Shown: positions 1 to 12,479 of the stretch, piece by piece | How positions within the stretch are numbered: position 1 is the first letter of the stretch | Layout: every line of letters starts with the position of its first letter | NCBI GenBank assembly: GCA_030141605.1 | Contig: JAQGDQ010000017.1 | Span: 1,295,188 to 1,359,187, forward strand | Direction of reading: 5' to 3' | DNA length: 64,000 nt | Origin: Tubiluchus corallicola | Taxonomy: Eukaryota; Priapulida; Priapulimorpha; Priapulimorphida; Tubiluchidae | The notes under the pieces: generated by a model | Database searches by the model: none | What the model saw: only the letters and a program-made list of their open reading frames with translations | Told to the model about the DNA's origin: nothing | Made by a program: the position numbers and the translations under genes

Positions 1-3000
1 AAGGTATGTGTTCGTCTCATTAATATTCATTTTTATTCATTTGTTCATTTATTTTTTATATAAATAAATGAAATTTTGATGGATATGCATGAAAGGGCCA
101 ATTTCTCCTGCAAATAATAGCAGGTCTTTGAGGACCTGGCCCTGTATTATGTAATAACGTTCTTGTTCAAAAAATGTACATCAAAACAACTAGAAACACT
201 GCTAACTAAAATTTCACTTAGTAAATCGCCTAGATTTCTACCAAGACTTGTAGAATATAATTTACTAACTATGCAGTTGCTTATAAGCGTTAGGACATCA
301 ATATCAATTTATTTCGATTATTCTGATGTCATCTCATTAATGATGTGTCTTGCACCATTGTTTTTTACAATTTTTCTGCAATGCTTTATTGTGATGTCAA
401 ATAGAATTTCCGGTTTAAGCCTATTGTTAATCAAAAAAATTGATTTTCTAATTCCTAATTCTTAATTGATAATTACCAAAATTGAAAGCATTCTTTTTGT
501 CCAATGTTGCATCTGCCACAAAAAAACTTCTCGGAAATCTGTTTAGTTGTATTTGAGTAATCCTGTTCTCAAAGAAGCTATTCGTGATCAAAACATAACC
601 TCTTTGGTGAAGGCAATGAAAAATGTGCACTTTTTACTTAAAATTGCAGTTTAAACATATAAGTTGAAAGAAACAGCTCAATGATTTTTGTAGTCTGAAT
701 AGTGTCGGGATTTTTTAGACTTATGTCTTCAGACACAAACAAGCTTCACCTTGTTACAGCATTTGCTTTAACTTCTTTGGGACTGCACCATTCAAAATAG
801 GTCTGATGAGACCTCTGGCTTTTCTCTACTGTATGAGCACAGACATAATTAAATGATTACAAATTAGGTACTGTTCTATTCAGGAGAATCTCAGATATCC
901 AATCAGTCTATTTGTTTAAACATTTATAAGTGATTTAATTGGATAAAATTAAGAAAAACACCCCCTTCTCAGGCACTCCCAACTTAGCTATTGAGTAGTT
1001 TGGTCTGGTGTACACTTGTGCGATCATACACACTAATTTATCAATCGCTTGCTTGCTACAACTCAAGAGAACCCTCTATGTACAGAATTATCCTTAAAAA
1101 TAGAGTTGATTTGAGGACAAAGTGTATCAGAGCGTTGTGTCTGTATAGTTGAAATTTTCTGCATTAACAGATTTCACACAAGTGATGCTGTACATTGTTA
1201 CAGTGCAGACACTGCAGTTACTGAAAGCTTTTTTCAATTTGTTGTCTAAAATTGATTTTTAATTTATCTATAGTAAGCAAATGCATTTCATATATAATTT
1301 TTCATGAAAGTCTGTTGTGTGAGGAGTAGAAACCTACAAAAATTATCAAATATAATGTAATCACTGCTTAGTGAGAACAGTTTTCATGAAGCCATGCAAA
1401 ATGGAGCAAAAACTTCCGATCCTGAAGGAGTTAATTACATCCATCTTCCCTTTATCGGCCTTGCTTGGTGTTCACTGTGTAAAAAACGTTAAAATATTTA
1501 TGTTCATTGTTCACGGTGTCATTTTCATAAATATCTTTTTTTATTTTACAGTTGGACAGACCTTTGTTTTTAACCTGGTTTCAGTGTTCCATAGCATTAG
1601 GGCTGTGCATAATTCTTGGCTATTTTTCAAAATGGCGGCCAAATCTTATAACATTTCCAGAGTTTCATATTGACTTCAAAATAGCTCGACAGGTGAGTAT
1701 TATGTGTTTAATTTAATGATGATTTAGGTTAATATGCACCTAGACAGATCACGGTGAATTGGGCGTGTATTTCCTTAAATAACACTGGCATAAAAGTTTT
1801 GTATCAGTCTTGGAAAAAGTGCAAGTATATGGGCACTTTTCTAAACACCAAAGATGATATTAAGAGTAGAAAGCAACAAGCAATACATGCTTTTCTTCAG
1901 CACAAGAATCTATTAGTTCAGTCAAGCAGGAAATTCAGTCTTAACATAAGACTACAGTTATTTAATGCTTACATTATTCGCATATTTATGTACAACAGCG
2001 AAACTTGGGGTTTAACGGTTACTCAAGAAAAACAGATTGACACATTTCATAGAAGTTGTCTTAGGAAAGTTTTAAAGATAAGATGGCCATACATAATCAA
2101 AAACGAAGATTTATACACCAGAACGAAAGCAATTCCTTGGAGTTCAAAAGTCAAGATCTGAAGAATAAGATAGCAAAGGTAGCTAGGATATCTTCTATGA
2201 TTACCAAGTGAGGAACCAGTAAAAATCGCCTTAAAGGAAGCCTTAAAACCTTGCCATGGTTCATGCGAGTGGGATGGGTTCAATACTCGCACTGGGCGGT
2301 ATCATGCATAAACCTTAGCTGCTTACCTCCTAGAGGGAGGACTTACATACATGCAAAGGTGGCACTAAGACACTTCTGATGATTCAGTGACTCATCTTAG
2401 AGTTTTGTTTTTGATAATGAGTCAAGCCTCGGTCATGCCATAAATGTCTCTTTGAGTAGGTTCTGCCTTTGAGTGCTTTCCGGCATGCCTTGTGCCAAAA
2501 GTTGCTTCATTATTATGAGGAGTAATCATGTCAGATTGCAATTTGTAAATGTTGAAAATCTTCCTTTGTAAGATCAATGATGGCTCGTAACTAAAATTAG
2601 TGGGGTGCTGCTACAGAAAATTTTTAGTCATTGTTTTAATATTGTGTAAAAAGAATGAAACATATGTAATTTTAATGTTGTAATTTGCAATTGTAATTTT
2701 AAACAAACAAACATATGAAAGTTTATACATAAACTTGATAAATCTAAAACAAAATAGTATTTTTTGCTTACTAATAGCCTAAATTTTCGCAACTCAAGCT
2801 TGATGCATTCGAAGTAAGCTTGTGACAACTGACAACAAACTGTATGAGCAACAGTACTTTTTCTAACTGGGCTCAGATATGTGCGCATGGCTGCATGCTC
2901 ACAACAAGCAAACACCTCGTTGCTGGAGTGCACTGTGCAGAGCTTTAAAGCAAACCTCACGTGCTCTGGTTCCGTACAAGTGTAAAGAAAGAACTAAAGA

Positions 3001-6000
3001 AAAAAGACTTATTATGTTGAATATTATCGATAATATCGAGTGAAAAAAGGGGATGCTGCAGTTCCATGGCACCTACATACGAGCCGTCACTACTAGGATT
3101 TGATATGGAAATATTGATAATTATATGTTCTTTAACTGTTTAGACTGTCCACATAAGTTAAGGATAAAGTCTGAGACTAAAATCCTACCTACCTTTATTT
3201 TTTGTATGTCGGTTGATTCTAATTTTTCATTTTCTAGGTATTTCCACTGTCAATAATGTTTGTGGGTATGATAACATTCAATAACTTATGCCTGAGAAGC
3301 GTCGGTGTCGCTTTTTATTACATTGGACGGTCCCTCACTACCGTATTTAATGTGGTAAGCTGATTTAAACACTCTTTTTTGAAACTATGGCGAGGATCGG
3401 TTTAGTAAGCCTATATGCAGTCTAATCCTGATAATATTTTTCCACTTATAATGAAATTCTCAATAGTATGACAATTTTATTATGTCTCTGCAATGGTTAT
3501 AATAAAACCTAATCACGTATTGTTAATTCGAAACTAGTTATTACAAAAACCCCGTTTATACAACGTTTTCCTAAACTCCTGCCAATATAATTTTAACACA
3601 AATAAACGCTTTTAATACGATTTCTGCTATAGCCAACCCTGTTTGGACTCTAGACACTCTTCACCTGTTGCCACGGTAACTACAGCAATGTTGTTTACAA
3701 CCATTATGCTTCATAATGTAATGCACATACGTTATCATGCAGTTGCAACATTTTGCCGTAGATTAAATTAGTCAATACATTCAGCCAGATATTCTGTATT
3801 CAGTGCAAAGTTTAAAACACTTCATTACAAATTTTGATTGTAAGAATGCAAAACAGTAAAATTACTGATTTCCTCAAGACTTAATAATAAAACGTAAGTG
3901 AGTTAATTACAGCTTATTTTTACTTTGATTTGTTTTTATGTTAAAAATGTTTACAATTTAAAAATTCATCATTGACATGAGTGTACAAATAACTACTTGC
4001 AGTCAAATTGTTGATTTCCAAAACACGTCCCATTGTGGAAAATTTTTTCCCTTATCGTTTAAAACTAGTACTTGTTACTACCTGCCATCCCATCCCTAAA
4101 CACAGAGACTTTGCTTGCAGGTATCGAATTGTAATACCGTAGCAGCGGCTATAGTTACGTAGGTGGGCATTAACGTTGTAATGTATTACACACTGTACAT
4201 TCGAGTTATTAACATACCGCAAGCTCTCGGGCACCATTAACCCCTTGTTGCTTTAAAGTTTAGACTAACCAGAGCAATTGACTGCTAAAACGTTGATATA
4301 ATTTTGCAGTTTGCATTTACGCGAAAGTGGAGGTTAAACAAGCTTAAATTATGCTCACTGACAAAAGAAACCTGATGAAGAAACTGCACGTCCATTAATT
4401 GCTATTTTACATCAGAAGTAAAAATACGTGTAATGAATGGTACTAAACCCATTTGATACGGAAAAATATTTTGGTGCTGCGAAAATTGTATTAACAGGAT
4501 TCGATTGAAAACGGTTAAAAATTACCGCATAAAACTGAAAATAAACCAAAAAGTAGCCTCTCACTTCAAGTGCCGGACATTGGCTAATAGGGGAAAGGGA
4601 GCAACAGCTCCCACTGAGCACATTTTTCAAAAGTGGTGCCTTTTCGACAATTTTTTTAACTCTTTGATAGGCTTGGAAAAATTTGTTGGAATCATTACTT
4701 TATTTCACCAACCTGCCACCTGTTTTTGAAATGAGCATGCATTTACGCAACTCATTTGTCAGGGTTGATTGATTGAAACTGTATTTTCCTCGTGTTTTAA
4801 TCTTAAACACAAAATTAAAATGTATAATCAATGTGTTAAAAATTGTTTGGTATTCGTCACGTCACGTTTTTTATGTGCTTGCTCCCCCTAACTTTAGAAT
4901 CAGGCTATGCCCCTGGCACCAAAGCAAGATTGCCAATAGCCATCTATTTTAGTTTTGATATTGCTGAAAATATTACAGTATATGATGTATAGTTGTGCAC
5001 AGTTACCAAATAGACAGTGCATAATTACCGATGGAAAAGATCAATCAGTTAACATGTCCATTTTCTACCAGGCAGGCTGAAAATAAGGTTTTTTAATCAT
5101 TCTGTCTTCCACATATTAGTTTTGCAGGAAAATGAATGTCAGGTATTTTTTGAGTTAAAGGAAAACTAGAAGACTGATTAGACTCATCTCATTTTAATTC
5201 ACCATCCATAATATACATTTTCTTGCCTATAAAAGTTAGCAATTGTTTTTTATATTTGAATAATTAGCTTGGAGTGTTAATTAATGGCAACCGAACACAG
5301 CTATCGCTTATGTCACAAACTAACCACAAATTCTGCAATGGTATGTATCTTCCCTGCACGTCAAGCACGTTTGCGTAAGCGAAGATTTCTATGTCACAAA
5401 ATGGGCTCTATGTCACAGGCGAATACTGTAAAATCTAAATCTACAGTGTAGATTATGATCATGCTTATCACGGTGCTGCGCCTATTTGTTGGCCACGCGA
5501 GTGTGGCAAAAAGTGCCATTGCCAGTCTTAGTGGATTCGTTGAGTCACTCGTAGCTTTGAAAGTTTTACAAAATTTAACTGTTCGAGGTAATTATTATTT
5601 AATCTAAGTTTTCATTTAAAAAAAGCTGTTGTAGTTTTCAATATTTTAGAACATACTTTATTATGGACTAATGTCTGCACAGTCGTCCATTTTCCTTTAA
5701 ACATAATACTTTTTGGTCACAATTTCAAGTTGTATTAACTCTGTAGAGTTTTATGTCTTGATTTGTTTAATCGGAAGATGACTGAACTGATAAATTTAAT
5801 CACTGTATCATGCATTCGCGCCTTCGGCTGCTTGCAATTTATTTCAACGCTGATTTATTGCAGGTACTTACGTATGTGGTGCTGAAGCAACCAACGTCTG
5901 TGAAAGCTGTGATTTGCTGTGGAGTCATTGTAGGTGGATTCATTCTAGGCGTGGATCAGGAACAGGTTGCCGGTGAGTGAAAAATGAACACTAACCTAGA

Positions 6001-8658
6001 AAAATCGCAATGTGTAAATTGAATATTACACGTTATACCCGGTGGTGAATGATTTTTGCTAAAGGGTGCAAAAACAGAGAGTTATAGCACAGGGCAATTT
6101 AAAGGAAGACCGGAGCATTGTTTAGACTCAATCTCATTTTAATTTACTGTCCAAAATATACTATTTCTTGCCTATAGAACTTAGCAATTGTTTCTTATAT
6201 TTGAATAATTAGCTTAAAACGTAATTACCGGTAACCAAACACAGCTATTGCCTACATCAGAAACTAACCACAGTTTGTGCAATGGCAGGCATCTTCCCTT
6301 GCATGTCAAGCACATTTGCATAAGTGTTACTGTTTAAACGCGGGATGTCTCGAAAAGAGGTTCTTCATCACATGACGTCAGAAACACAGCATAATCATGG
6401 TTATCGTGGTACCGCCTTCTATTTGTTGGCTATGCGAATGTGACAAAAAGGATCCGTTGGTAATCTTACTAGATTCACTGAGCCGCGAGTAGCTTTGAAA
6501 GCTTAACAAAATTTGAGTATCCGAGATAATTATTATTTAATCTAAGCTTTGATTTAAAAAAAGCTATTGTAGTTTTCAATATTTTAGAGCATTCTTTATT
6601 CTAAACCAATGTTTACACAATCATTCGGTTTTCCATTAAAGACACTGAAGACCTAAGCCTACTGAATTTTCAATATTTTAGATTTTCATATATTTTTAAT
6701 AATATATCAAAGCACTACTTGCGTGGGTACCCAATCTTTATGTCGTCAAGCACTTTTCGTGGGGTCTTGGGCTAGTCCAAAAATGCTGTTTTCACGAAAA
6801 GTATCTAAGTAAGTCTTGTTTCTTCAGTCTCTCATTACTTCATTTTGTTCTGGAAAGTAAAACTGGGTTTCTTTGCTCTAAATGCAGTATATCAGTACTT
6901 GATTTTCCGGAAAAACGAAAATGCAAGTTGTTGCATGCTGTACACTTGCGTACAGTGCACACCATTCAAAAGAGTGTCGCTCGGCATTTTACCTTGAATA
7001 CCTATTGCTGTTGCATTACTGGTCGCTGAGAAACAGGTGCAACAATCACATGAATGAATTAATGAAACAATCTCTTGTTGTTCAATGATTTGTTGAATAG
7101 TAATTGCTCCAATGATGCCCTCTAGATTGAAGGCTGTGCAAGGACATGGTATGTTCTCCATTATTTGAGCAATGCTTTTAATATAGTGAATTCTTCTGTT
7201 CCGTTACTCAATGTTTTTGTTTCCCTAGCAAAAGTTTATATACATGCTGTAGCCTTGTATTACGTGTGAGTAAGAACCTTTAAAAAATGCTATTTCTACT
7301 TATAGTGCAACGAGTTTCTGTATTGGTGGAATCATATTTTTGTTTTTCTGTATTTTATAATTTTAGTTTCAAAATTCTAAATTAAAATATGCAATTACTA
7401 GTTAAAGCAATATTGTGCAAAAAGAAGGAAAGGTAAAAAGTCTTGTCTGAGTCAGGATTTGAACCAGGGTCCTTAGATTATATGTCAAATCTTCAATTCA
7501 TTTTTTGGCTCATTCCAGAATACATCGTACGTTGGGTTTGGTTTCAAAATTCATATTTTACAAAAATGTTTGATTTCAAAACATCATCATTCTTGCTTTC
7601 ATCATCATTTTCATCATTCTTGCTTTCACTTATTACTGCAGAACTTACAGCCGTTTGTAACTAATCACTTAATGGCGTGTTGCTAATCACTTAATCACGT
7701 AACAAAGTGGCCTACCATAAGTCCGCTCTCTCGTGATTTTAGTCGAGTTATACCAATGGCATAACACAGTATTTTTAATGCAGATTATTACATAAATGTA
7801 TTGTTAGCTAAAGTGACAATTTACATGTGTAATAGGATTAAAACATCTTTTGTTTCAAGCTTTGAAAAATCTTGAAAAATAACATTAGTGTTGTTAAGTA
7901 TGTTCATTAGACGTTTTTAAGTGCATTTGCAAGCAACAAGTTTGTTAATAACTACACGTGTTACCAGTGTGGATGCTTTTAGACTGTGTTGGTATTACGT
8001 TATGTGATGTATGTGAAATAAACTGATTCAACTTGTTTACGTCATAAAACCACTTACTAATCCTACTTACCAAACTAAAAAAATTGTTTCATTTCAATAC
8101 AGACAGTTTGTCTTTGTTTTAGGTACTCTTTCCGTTATGGGAGTAATTTACGGGATCCTTGCCAGTCTTTTCGTGTCTCTAAATGCCATATTTACGAAAA
8201 AAGTTTTACCATTCGTCGATGAGAATATCTGGCGGCTGATCTTGTACAATAATTTCAATGCCTTCTGGATGTTCTTACCCCTCATGATTCTCGCCGGCGA
8301 GCTCAACGGGTTTCTCAGCTTTCCGAGATTATTCGACTACACTTTCTGGTCATTTATGATTCTCAGCGGCGCATTTGGCTTCACAATCGGCTATGTTGGG
8401 TCATTACAAGTCCAAGTGACATCGCCGCTGACGCACAACATCAGTGGGACAGCTAAGGCATGTGCGCAGACTATTCTAGCTTGTGTGTACTTCCAAGAGA
8501 CAAAATCGGTGCTTTGGTGGTTGAGCAACGCGGTTGTGTTAACAGGCTCTCTAGCGTACACGCACGTGCGACGCCAGGAGATGAAGGAAAGACACATAGA
8601 GGAAGCGAAGTCCTTATTAGAGAATGACCAAGACAGCACAGAAAAAAGTGCTGTTTAG
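1..8658 (+). CDS. SLC35C1: GDP-fucose transporter, 3' part (5' exon outside window)
   Basis: Golgi multi-pass antiporter of the nucleotide-sugar transporter family. It imports GDP-fucose into the Golgi lumen for fucosylation. Exons read: 1-3 (last codon AAG of an upstream exon, donor gtatgt), 1552-1692, 3238-3354, 5864-5972 and 8123-8658. All junctions are GT-AG and the frame is unbroken, giving about 301 aa against roughly 364 in human, so about 60 N-terminal residues are missing. Family landmarks are [73 protein letters not shown] and [11 protein letters not shown]. Several hydrophobic membrane segments are visible, followed by a charged cytoplasmic tail (RRQEMKERH). Introns 2 to 4 carry a LINE fragment, a hAT-like MITE and two TTAA MITEs. 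Intron 1 (4-1551) shows nothing recognisable. Identity is sure; use of base 3 as the exon end is inferred from the donor and frame. Confidence 0.93.
1750..2395 (+). pseudogene. LINE reverse transcriptase C-terminal fragment
   Basis: Decayed non-LTR retrotransposon piece inside SLC35C1 intron 2. The frame from about 1786 reads [17 protein letters not shown], then [17 protein letters not shown] and YNSETWGLT, followed by [14 protein letters not shown]. This is the typical region after the polymerase domain of RTE- or CR1-like elements (YLG...I..R...A...LLYGSETW...FHR.CLR). After a stop at 2161 a second frame continues ([16 protein letters not shown]), so there is a frameshift. The catalytic domain is absent. 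A related fragment lies at 16500-16880. Confidence 0.7.
4577..4915. mobile_element. hAT-like MITE, copy 1
   Basis: Non-coding dispersed repeat in SLC35C1 intron 3. It shares long stretches with 47135-47490, including TGAGCACATTTTTCAAAA, GAAATGAGCATGCATTTA and TTATGTGCTTGCTC. The ends, ATTGGCTAATAGGGG and GGCTATGCCCCTG, are diverged relatives of CAGTGGCGTAGCTA, a terminus common in hAT elements. Family assignment is inferred from the ends only. Confidence 0.5.
5155..5700. mobile_element. TTAA-type MITE, copy A
   Basis: About 546 bp, starting TTAAAGGAAAAC and ending in the inverse form TTTTCCTTTAA. It is homologous over its whole length to 6099-6639 and to the reverse complement of 28747-29271, with shared internal words such as TATTTGAATAATTAGCTT and TAATTATTATTTAATCTAAG. 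It has no coding capacity. Termini at TTAA suggest piggyBac-like mobilisation (inference). It lies in SLC35C1 intron 3, just upstream of exon 5864-5972. Confidence 0.65.
6099..6639. mobile_element. TTAA-type MITE, copy B
   Basis: Second copy, in SLC35C1 intron 4. It begins TTAAAGGAAGACCGGAGC and ends GGTTTTCCATTAA. It is closest to the copy at 28747-29271, with which it shares about 23 bp of flank beyond the terminal TTAA (AGACACTGAAG..CTAAGCC). These two copies therefore come from a common, longer source or sit in the same older repeat. Confidence 0.65.
7435..7495 (-). repeat. tRNA-derived SINE remnant (B box)
   Basis: On the minus strand an exact pol III B box, GGTTCAAATCC, is followed by CTGACTCAGACAAGAC and a run of five T, resembling a tRNA T arm, 3' end and terminator. 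No convincing 5' half or anticodon arm is visible, so this is a SINE remnant and not a tRNA gene. Confidence 0.35.
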
Positions 8659-8768
8659 CAGTTTTTTCGGACAGTTTCAAACTAATTTGTTAATTGGATT
8701 ATGTTTGATGTTATTTTTAAAATGTGCCGTGATGTGTTCACTGCTGGCAGCTTGGAGATACGAGAACA

Positions 8769-8774
8769 AATAAA
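8769..8774 (+). terminator. SLC35C1 poly(A) signal
   Basis: Canonical AATAAA 111 bp after the SLC35C1 stop codon. It is the first such hexamer downstream and fits a short 3' UTR. Confidence 0.6.
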
Positions 8775-9005
8775 ATAGGGGAAGAACTAACTAACTATAT
8801 ATTTTTGGGGGATCTAATTTACAGGGAAATAGAATTTACTGCTTTAGAATGAGTCCAGTAATATGGCAATTGTTGGGAGGATGGGTAGAAAATTGTCAAA
8901 ACGATGTGACTACCCAGGTACATCATATTTTAATTTTAAAATTTGCACGTCTGTGAACCTCAAATTAAGTTATTGTTATCAGTTTTACTGTTACATTTTT
9001 AATAG

Positions 9006-10724
9006 TACAGTAGGTGTCATTTAGTTAATAGAATCAGTCGATTAATTGACTCAAAAACACCTGGTACAGACTGCTTCTATTAAAATATGTGTAAAACCTG
9101 TCAATGATAGGCTCAAACAACTCTTGAAGTTTTGAAGTCCTGAATAATATACTTCTAAAAAGTCATTAACGACATACTAGAAGGTTTTGGGGTGCACATA
9201 GTTAGTATACACTCTGCAACTTGTTAACTGGTGATGGTATTGGAAGTTATGAGAAGAGGTGAAACAAGCAAAACAAACATGGCGGGTGCGGGCTAAAAAC
9301 ACAGTTAGATTTACAGACAGGTTAGGTGGGATGGCACCCTCAAGGTAGAAATAGCAGAGGGTGCAAGTGCTCGGAAGTGATTTCTCTGATATCCAGTGGA
9401 AGTTTGTTCCACGAATGTATTGCTCTGGGGTAGAAGGAGTATAAATAAATATTGACTCTTGCTGATGACTGAACAAATTTGTTGTTATCTTTGAGAGATG
9501 GGGTGATGTAAGTTGGTAAATTTATACCTATCCTGTGATGCACTATATCATGAAAGATGTTTAGTATCGTTTGACGACGTCTAATTTCTAGTGTTTCCCA
9601 GCCGAGTTCCGAGATCATCCTAGATACTTCATTTCTGGTATATTCATTTTGTACAAATCGTGCTGCATTTTGCTGGACTTGCTCGATGCATTTTGCATTT
9701 ATCAATGCTAAAGTCCATAAGCCAGTTTTCCCCCCATAATTGTAGCTGTGAGAGATCATTTTGTAGGATATGGTGATCGTGATTACTCCATATAGGTCTG
9801 TACAGAATCGAGTCATCAGCAAATAGTCGGATGTTAGATGATATATTGTCACTGATGTCATTTATATAGAGGAGGAATAATTGACTCCTCATAATTGACT
9901 CAACATGTGTGCTTTTAGTGGTTTAATAAGACACTTTTGTGGGACCAGTAAGCTTTTATGTCATCTTAGTTTGTTTTTGTGCTTTAATAAGTAGAAACAA
10001 TCATGTTGTGTACCGTTTTGTTTATAAGCAGGTACATTCATTATTTGCTAATATGCTACCCTAGCGGTTTTGCACCTCACCCATACACTGCAATTAACAT
10101 CATCCCCAAAGAATTTGTGGACATTTAATCACGTGTCTAACAGTTTGCTTTTCAAGCTTTTGCTGCCTTTCAAAGAACGTTTAATCTGTTAGCAGCTGAT
10201 GTTATACCAGGGATGCAGGTACAGTAAAATAAAGTGTTGCAAAGTTGACGGTAGATTAACGGTGAAAACTTGAATGCTTGCATGACAGCTGTGTTGTTTA
10301 ATGAATGGTTAGTGAAATGGGATGCAAGCTTAAAGTGAAACATGCATCTAAGTGTTTGTGCATCATACAGCAACAGGTTTTCTACATTTTTATCATTATG
10401 AAAACCTTGTGACACATTTTTGCAAAAAAAATGACGCAGCCGACTTTGAACAAATTTTTGTAAATAAACAGACTTGTGTGATTTAGAAAAGTAAACTATT
10501 TTATTAATTCACTTTATAAGTTAATATATTTAAACAGCTGCATAGGAATTTAGGTATTACTTCATTTCTAAAATTCATTACCTAAGCCTTTGGAGTGCAT
10601 ACTAAGCTGATGATTCATATTTATATACTAGTAAAACTACATCTGTCAGTTAATGGATTCTTTCGGTTAATTGGATCAAAACACTTAAGTCCCAAAGTGT
10701 GTCTATTAAGCGGCGCCTGCTGTA
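9006..10724. mobile_element. TA-flanked TIR element, copy 1, with nested LINE
   Basis: The left end TACAGTAGGTG and the right end GGCGCCTGCTGTA are inverted relatives. Read in reverse, the right part matches 23272-24042 closely, for example TCTAAATCACACAAGTCTG and the CAATTAACCGA region. The ends and TA target suggest a pogo/Tc1-mariner MITE. The extra length relative to the other copy is largely a LINE fragment inserted near 9100-9893. Confidence 0.6.
9180..9893 (-). pseudogene. Truncated LINE ORF2 (reverse transcriptase)
   Basis: Minus-strand remnant read in two frames. Upstream (to 9892) it reads LFLLYINDISDNISSNIR and then LFADDSILYR, which is the polymerase FADD catalytic motif. Downstream (9340-9700) it reads CIEQVQQNAARFV, then ISELGWETLEIRRRQ and FYPRAIHSWNKLP, the usual end of jockey/CR1-type ORF2. 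The sequence between these blocks is missing and the frame shifts, so it is dead. It sits inside the TA-flanked element. Confidence 0.8.
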
Positions 10725-12011
10725 TTAGAACCTGTTTTTCAACAAAATCCTTTCAAATAATGAATTAATTTCTAGGGTGATAGTGTTTTGGTCTGTGCCC
10801 GATAAAAAAGCTCTGCATTTATGCTCAGAGTCAAGTACAGCTAAGGGAACAATTCTTTTTTATTTTAATTTCATATTTTTTTATCTCACTGCTTTCTATT
10901 TCTAACATTAGTTTACACTGGCTACTTATTAGTGCAAAATATAGTAATTAAGTATGCATGAACACATGTATGAATTTGTTTGTACTATAACAATGGCCTA
11001 ATAGTTATATAGGAGCTATATTGTTTTAAGACAGATAAGATGTAACAAAAGGAACTACTGTTAAAGAAAATTGTTGAACTTTATTATACATAATTGTTAG
11101 TTGCAATAACAAACTGAGGTTTATATTGCATGGTTTTTATTGATGCAAGTCTTTCATAAAATGCTTTTTCACTTGTCTTGTGAGATAAGTATTTTTTGTT
11201 TACTTAAGTCACTTCAAAACACAGAGTAATAAAAACACTGGTTCTTTTAAGCTTTGAACTGGTGTACATCAGATAGCTTGGAGTACTGACACACTTTCAA
11301 CTGTGCTCAATCAACTTGACAATTCAAATCATATAGAAACTTCTGACTCAATGTCACCGCTTTTGTTGTAATAACATTAGTGAGACAATTGTTCTATTTG
11401 TTGTACAAGAATTAGAGAAGTAGCCTGGATGATTCTACGGGTAACATTTGATCTCCGGTATTTTGGCTGCAAATGATAAATAACACGACTGGATCGTCGT
11501 ATTAACAATTTCAAAATTTGAACAAAATGCACAAATAGTAACAATTTTGTTGCAAAATATTGTGTTTTGTGCCACCTGCTATTGAACTATTAATCTTCTG
11601 CTTGTGCCAAGTACTGTATCATGAAAGACGTCAAGCATTTATAGGCTAGAAAAGAATTCCCACTTCCACAAAATCTCCAAGTTTCTTATTGTTCTTGGAC
11701 TTATTTGTTATGTATAACTTTTAAAATAAGATTTTGTTGTATTCTTTTTTAAGGAGAATTTTGTACTTCGTACAATCGATGTGTTTATTCAAATGTTTTG
11801 TGTACTGATATATAAACATGTTGTGTGGCTGGTTATGCACTGAGTGCATGTGTGTTTTTTCCAATAAATTTAAAGATAGATGCAAGTGCAGTGTATTGAG
11901 TTATCCTCTGGTTGTATTCGTTTCTGCTAAGTCCCATCTTTATTTGTTCATCTGGAACAAGCTATGATAACTAACAATACATATTCAAAAATTAAAAAAA
12001 CCATGTTCAAA

Positions 12012-12303
12012 TTTTATAGTTAAAGCACCACAACTTTATTAAAAAGTTAAATTTACATAGTTAAAAAATCGTAAAATGTTTCGACAGAGCTACTGCTGTC
12101 ATCATCAGTGGTAAATTTTTACAAACATACTAGTTTATATAGGCAGAGCCTACAGCATAGAACATTATGTATTTTATATAGGCTCTGCCGTCTACATAAA
12201 CTGGTTGTATGTTTGTAAAAATATACCACTGATGATGACAGCAGTAGCTTTGTCGAAGTGTAAATTAAAAGTTTTAATAAAGTTGTGGCGTTTTAACTAT
12301 AAA
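12012..12303. mobile_element. Foldback element with hammerhead-like motifs
   Basis: Two arms, about 12012-12156 and 12180-12303, are imperfect inverted repeats of each other. Both contain a CTGATGATGACAGCAGTAGC-type core followed by TGTCGAA, and both end with a TTTTAATAAAGTTGTGG-like tail (AATAAA). A single related arm lies at 56570-56710. The combination of CTGATGA and GAAAC resembles ribozyme-bearing Penelope-like or retrozyme repeats (inference). The left-arm TTTATT at 12035-12040 would also read AATAAA for the minus-strand ACTR8 transcript. Confidence 0.6.
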
Positions 12304-12479
12304 TGTTTTTAAGTGCCTGTAATAAAAAATATTCAAAATTGCTGTTCTATACAATAATATTCATTATGCATCCATGAATAATACAGCAATAAAAGTAGCA
12401 TTTACAAGTAATAATTACTGTTTAATTAAATGTACAATTACAATTTACAAGTACTGAACACGAATTTTAGTCAAATGTT

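Larger units (their letters stand above)
8775..12011. other. Convergent intergenic region, no gene found
   Basis: Stretch between the 3' ends of SLC35C1 and ACTR8. Apart from the TA-flanked element with its nested LINE fragment (9006-10724), I see only unremarkable AT-rich DNA. From 10725 to 12011 there is no convincing ORF, RNA or repeat structure. An AATAAA at 11863-11868 has no transcript evidence. Confidence 0.6.
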
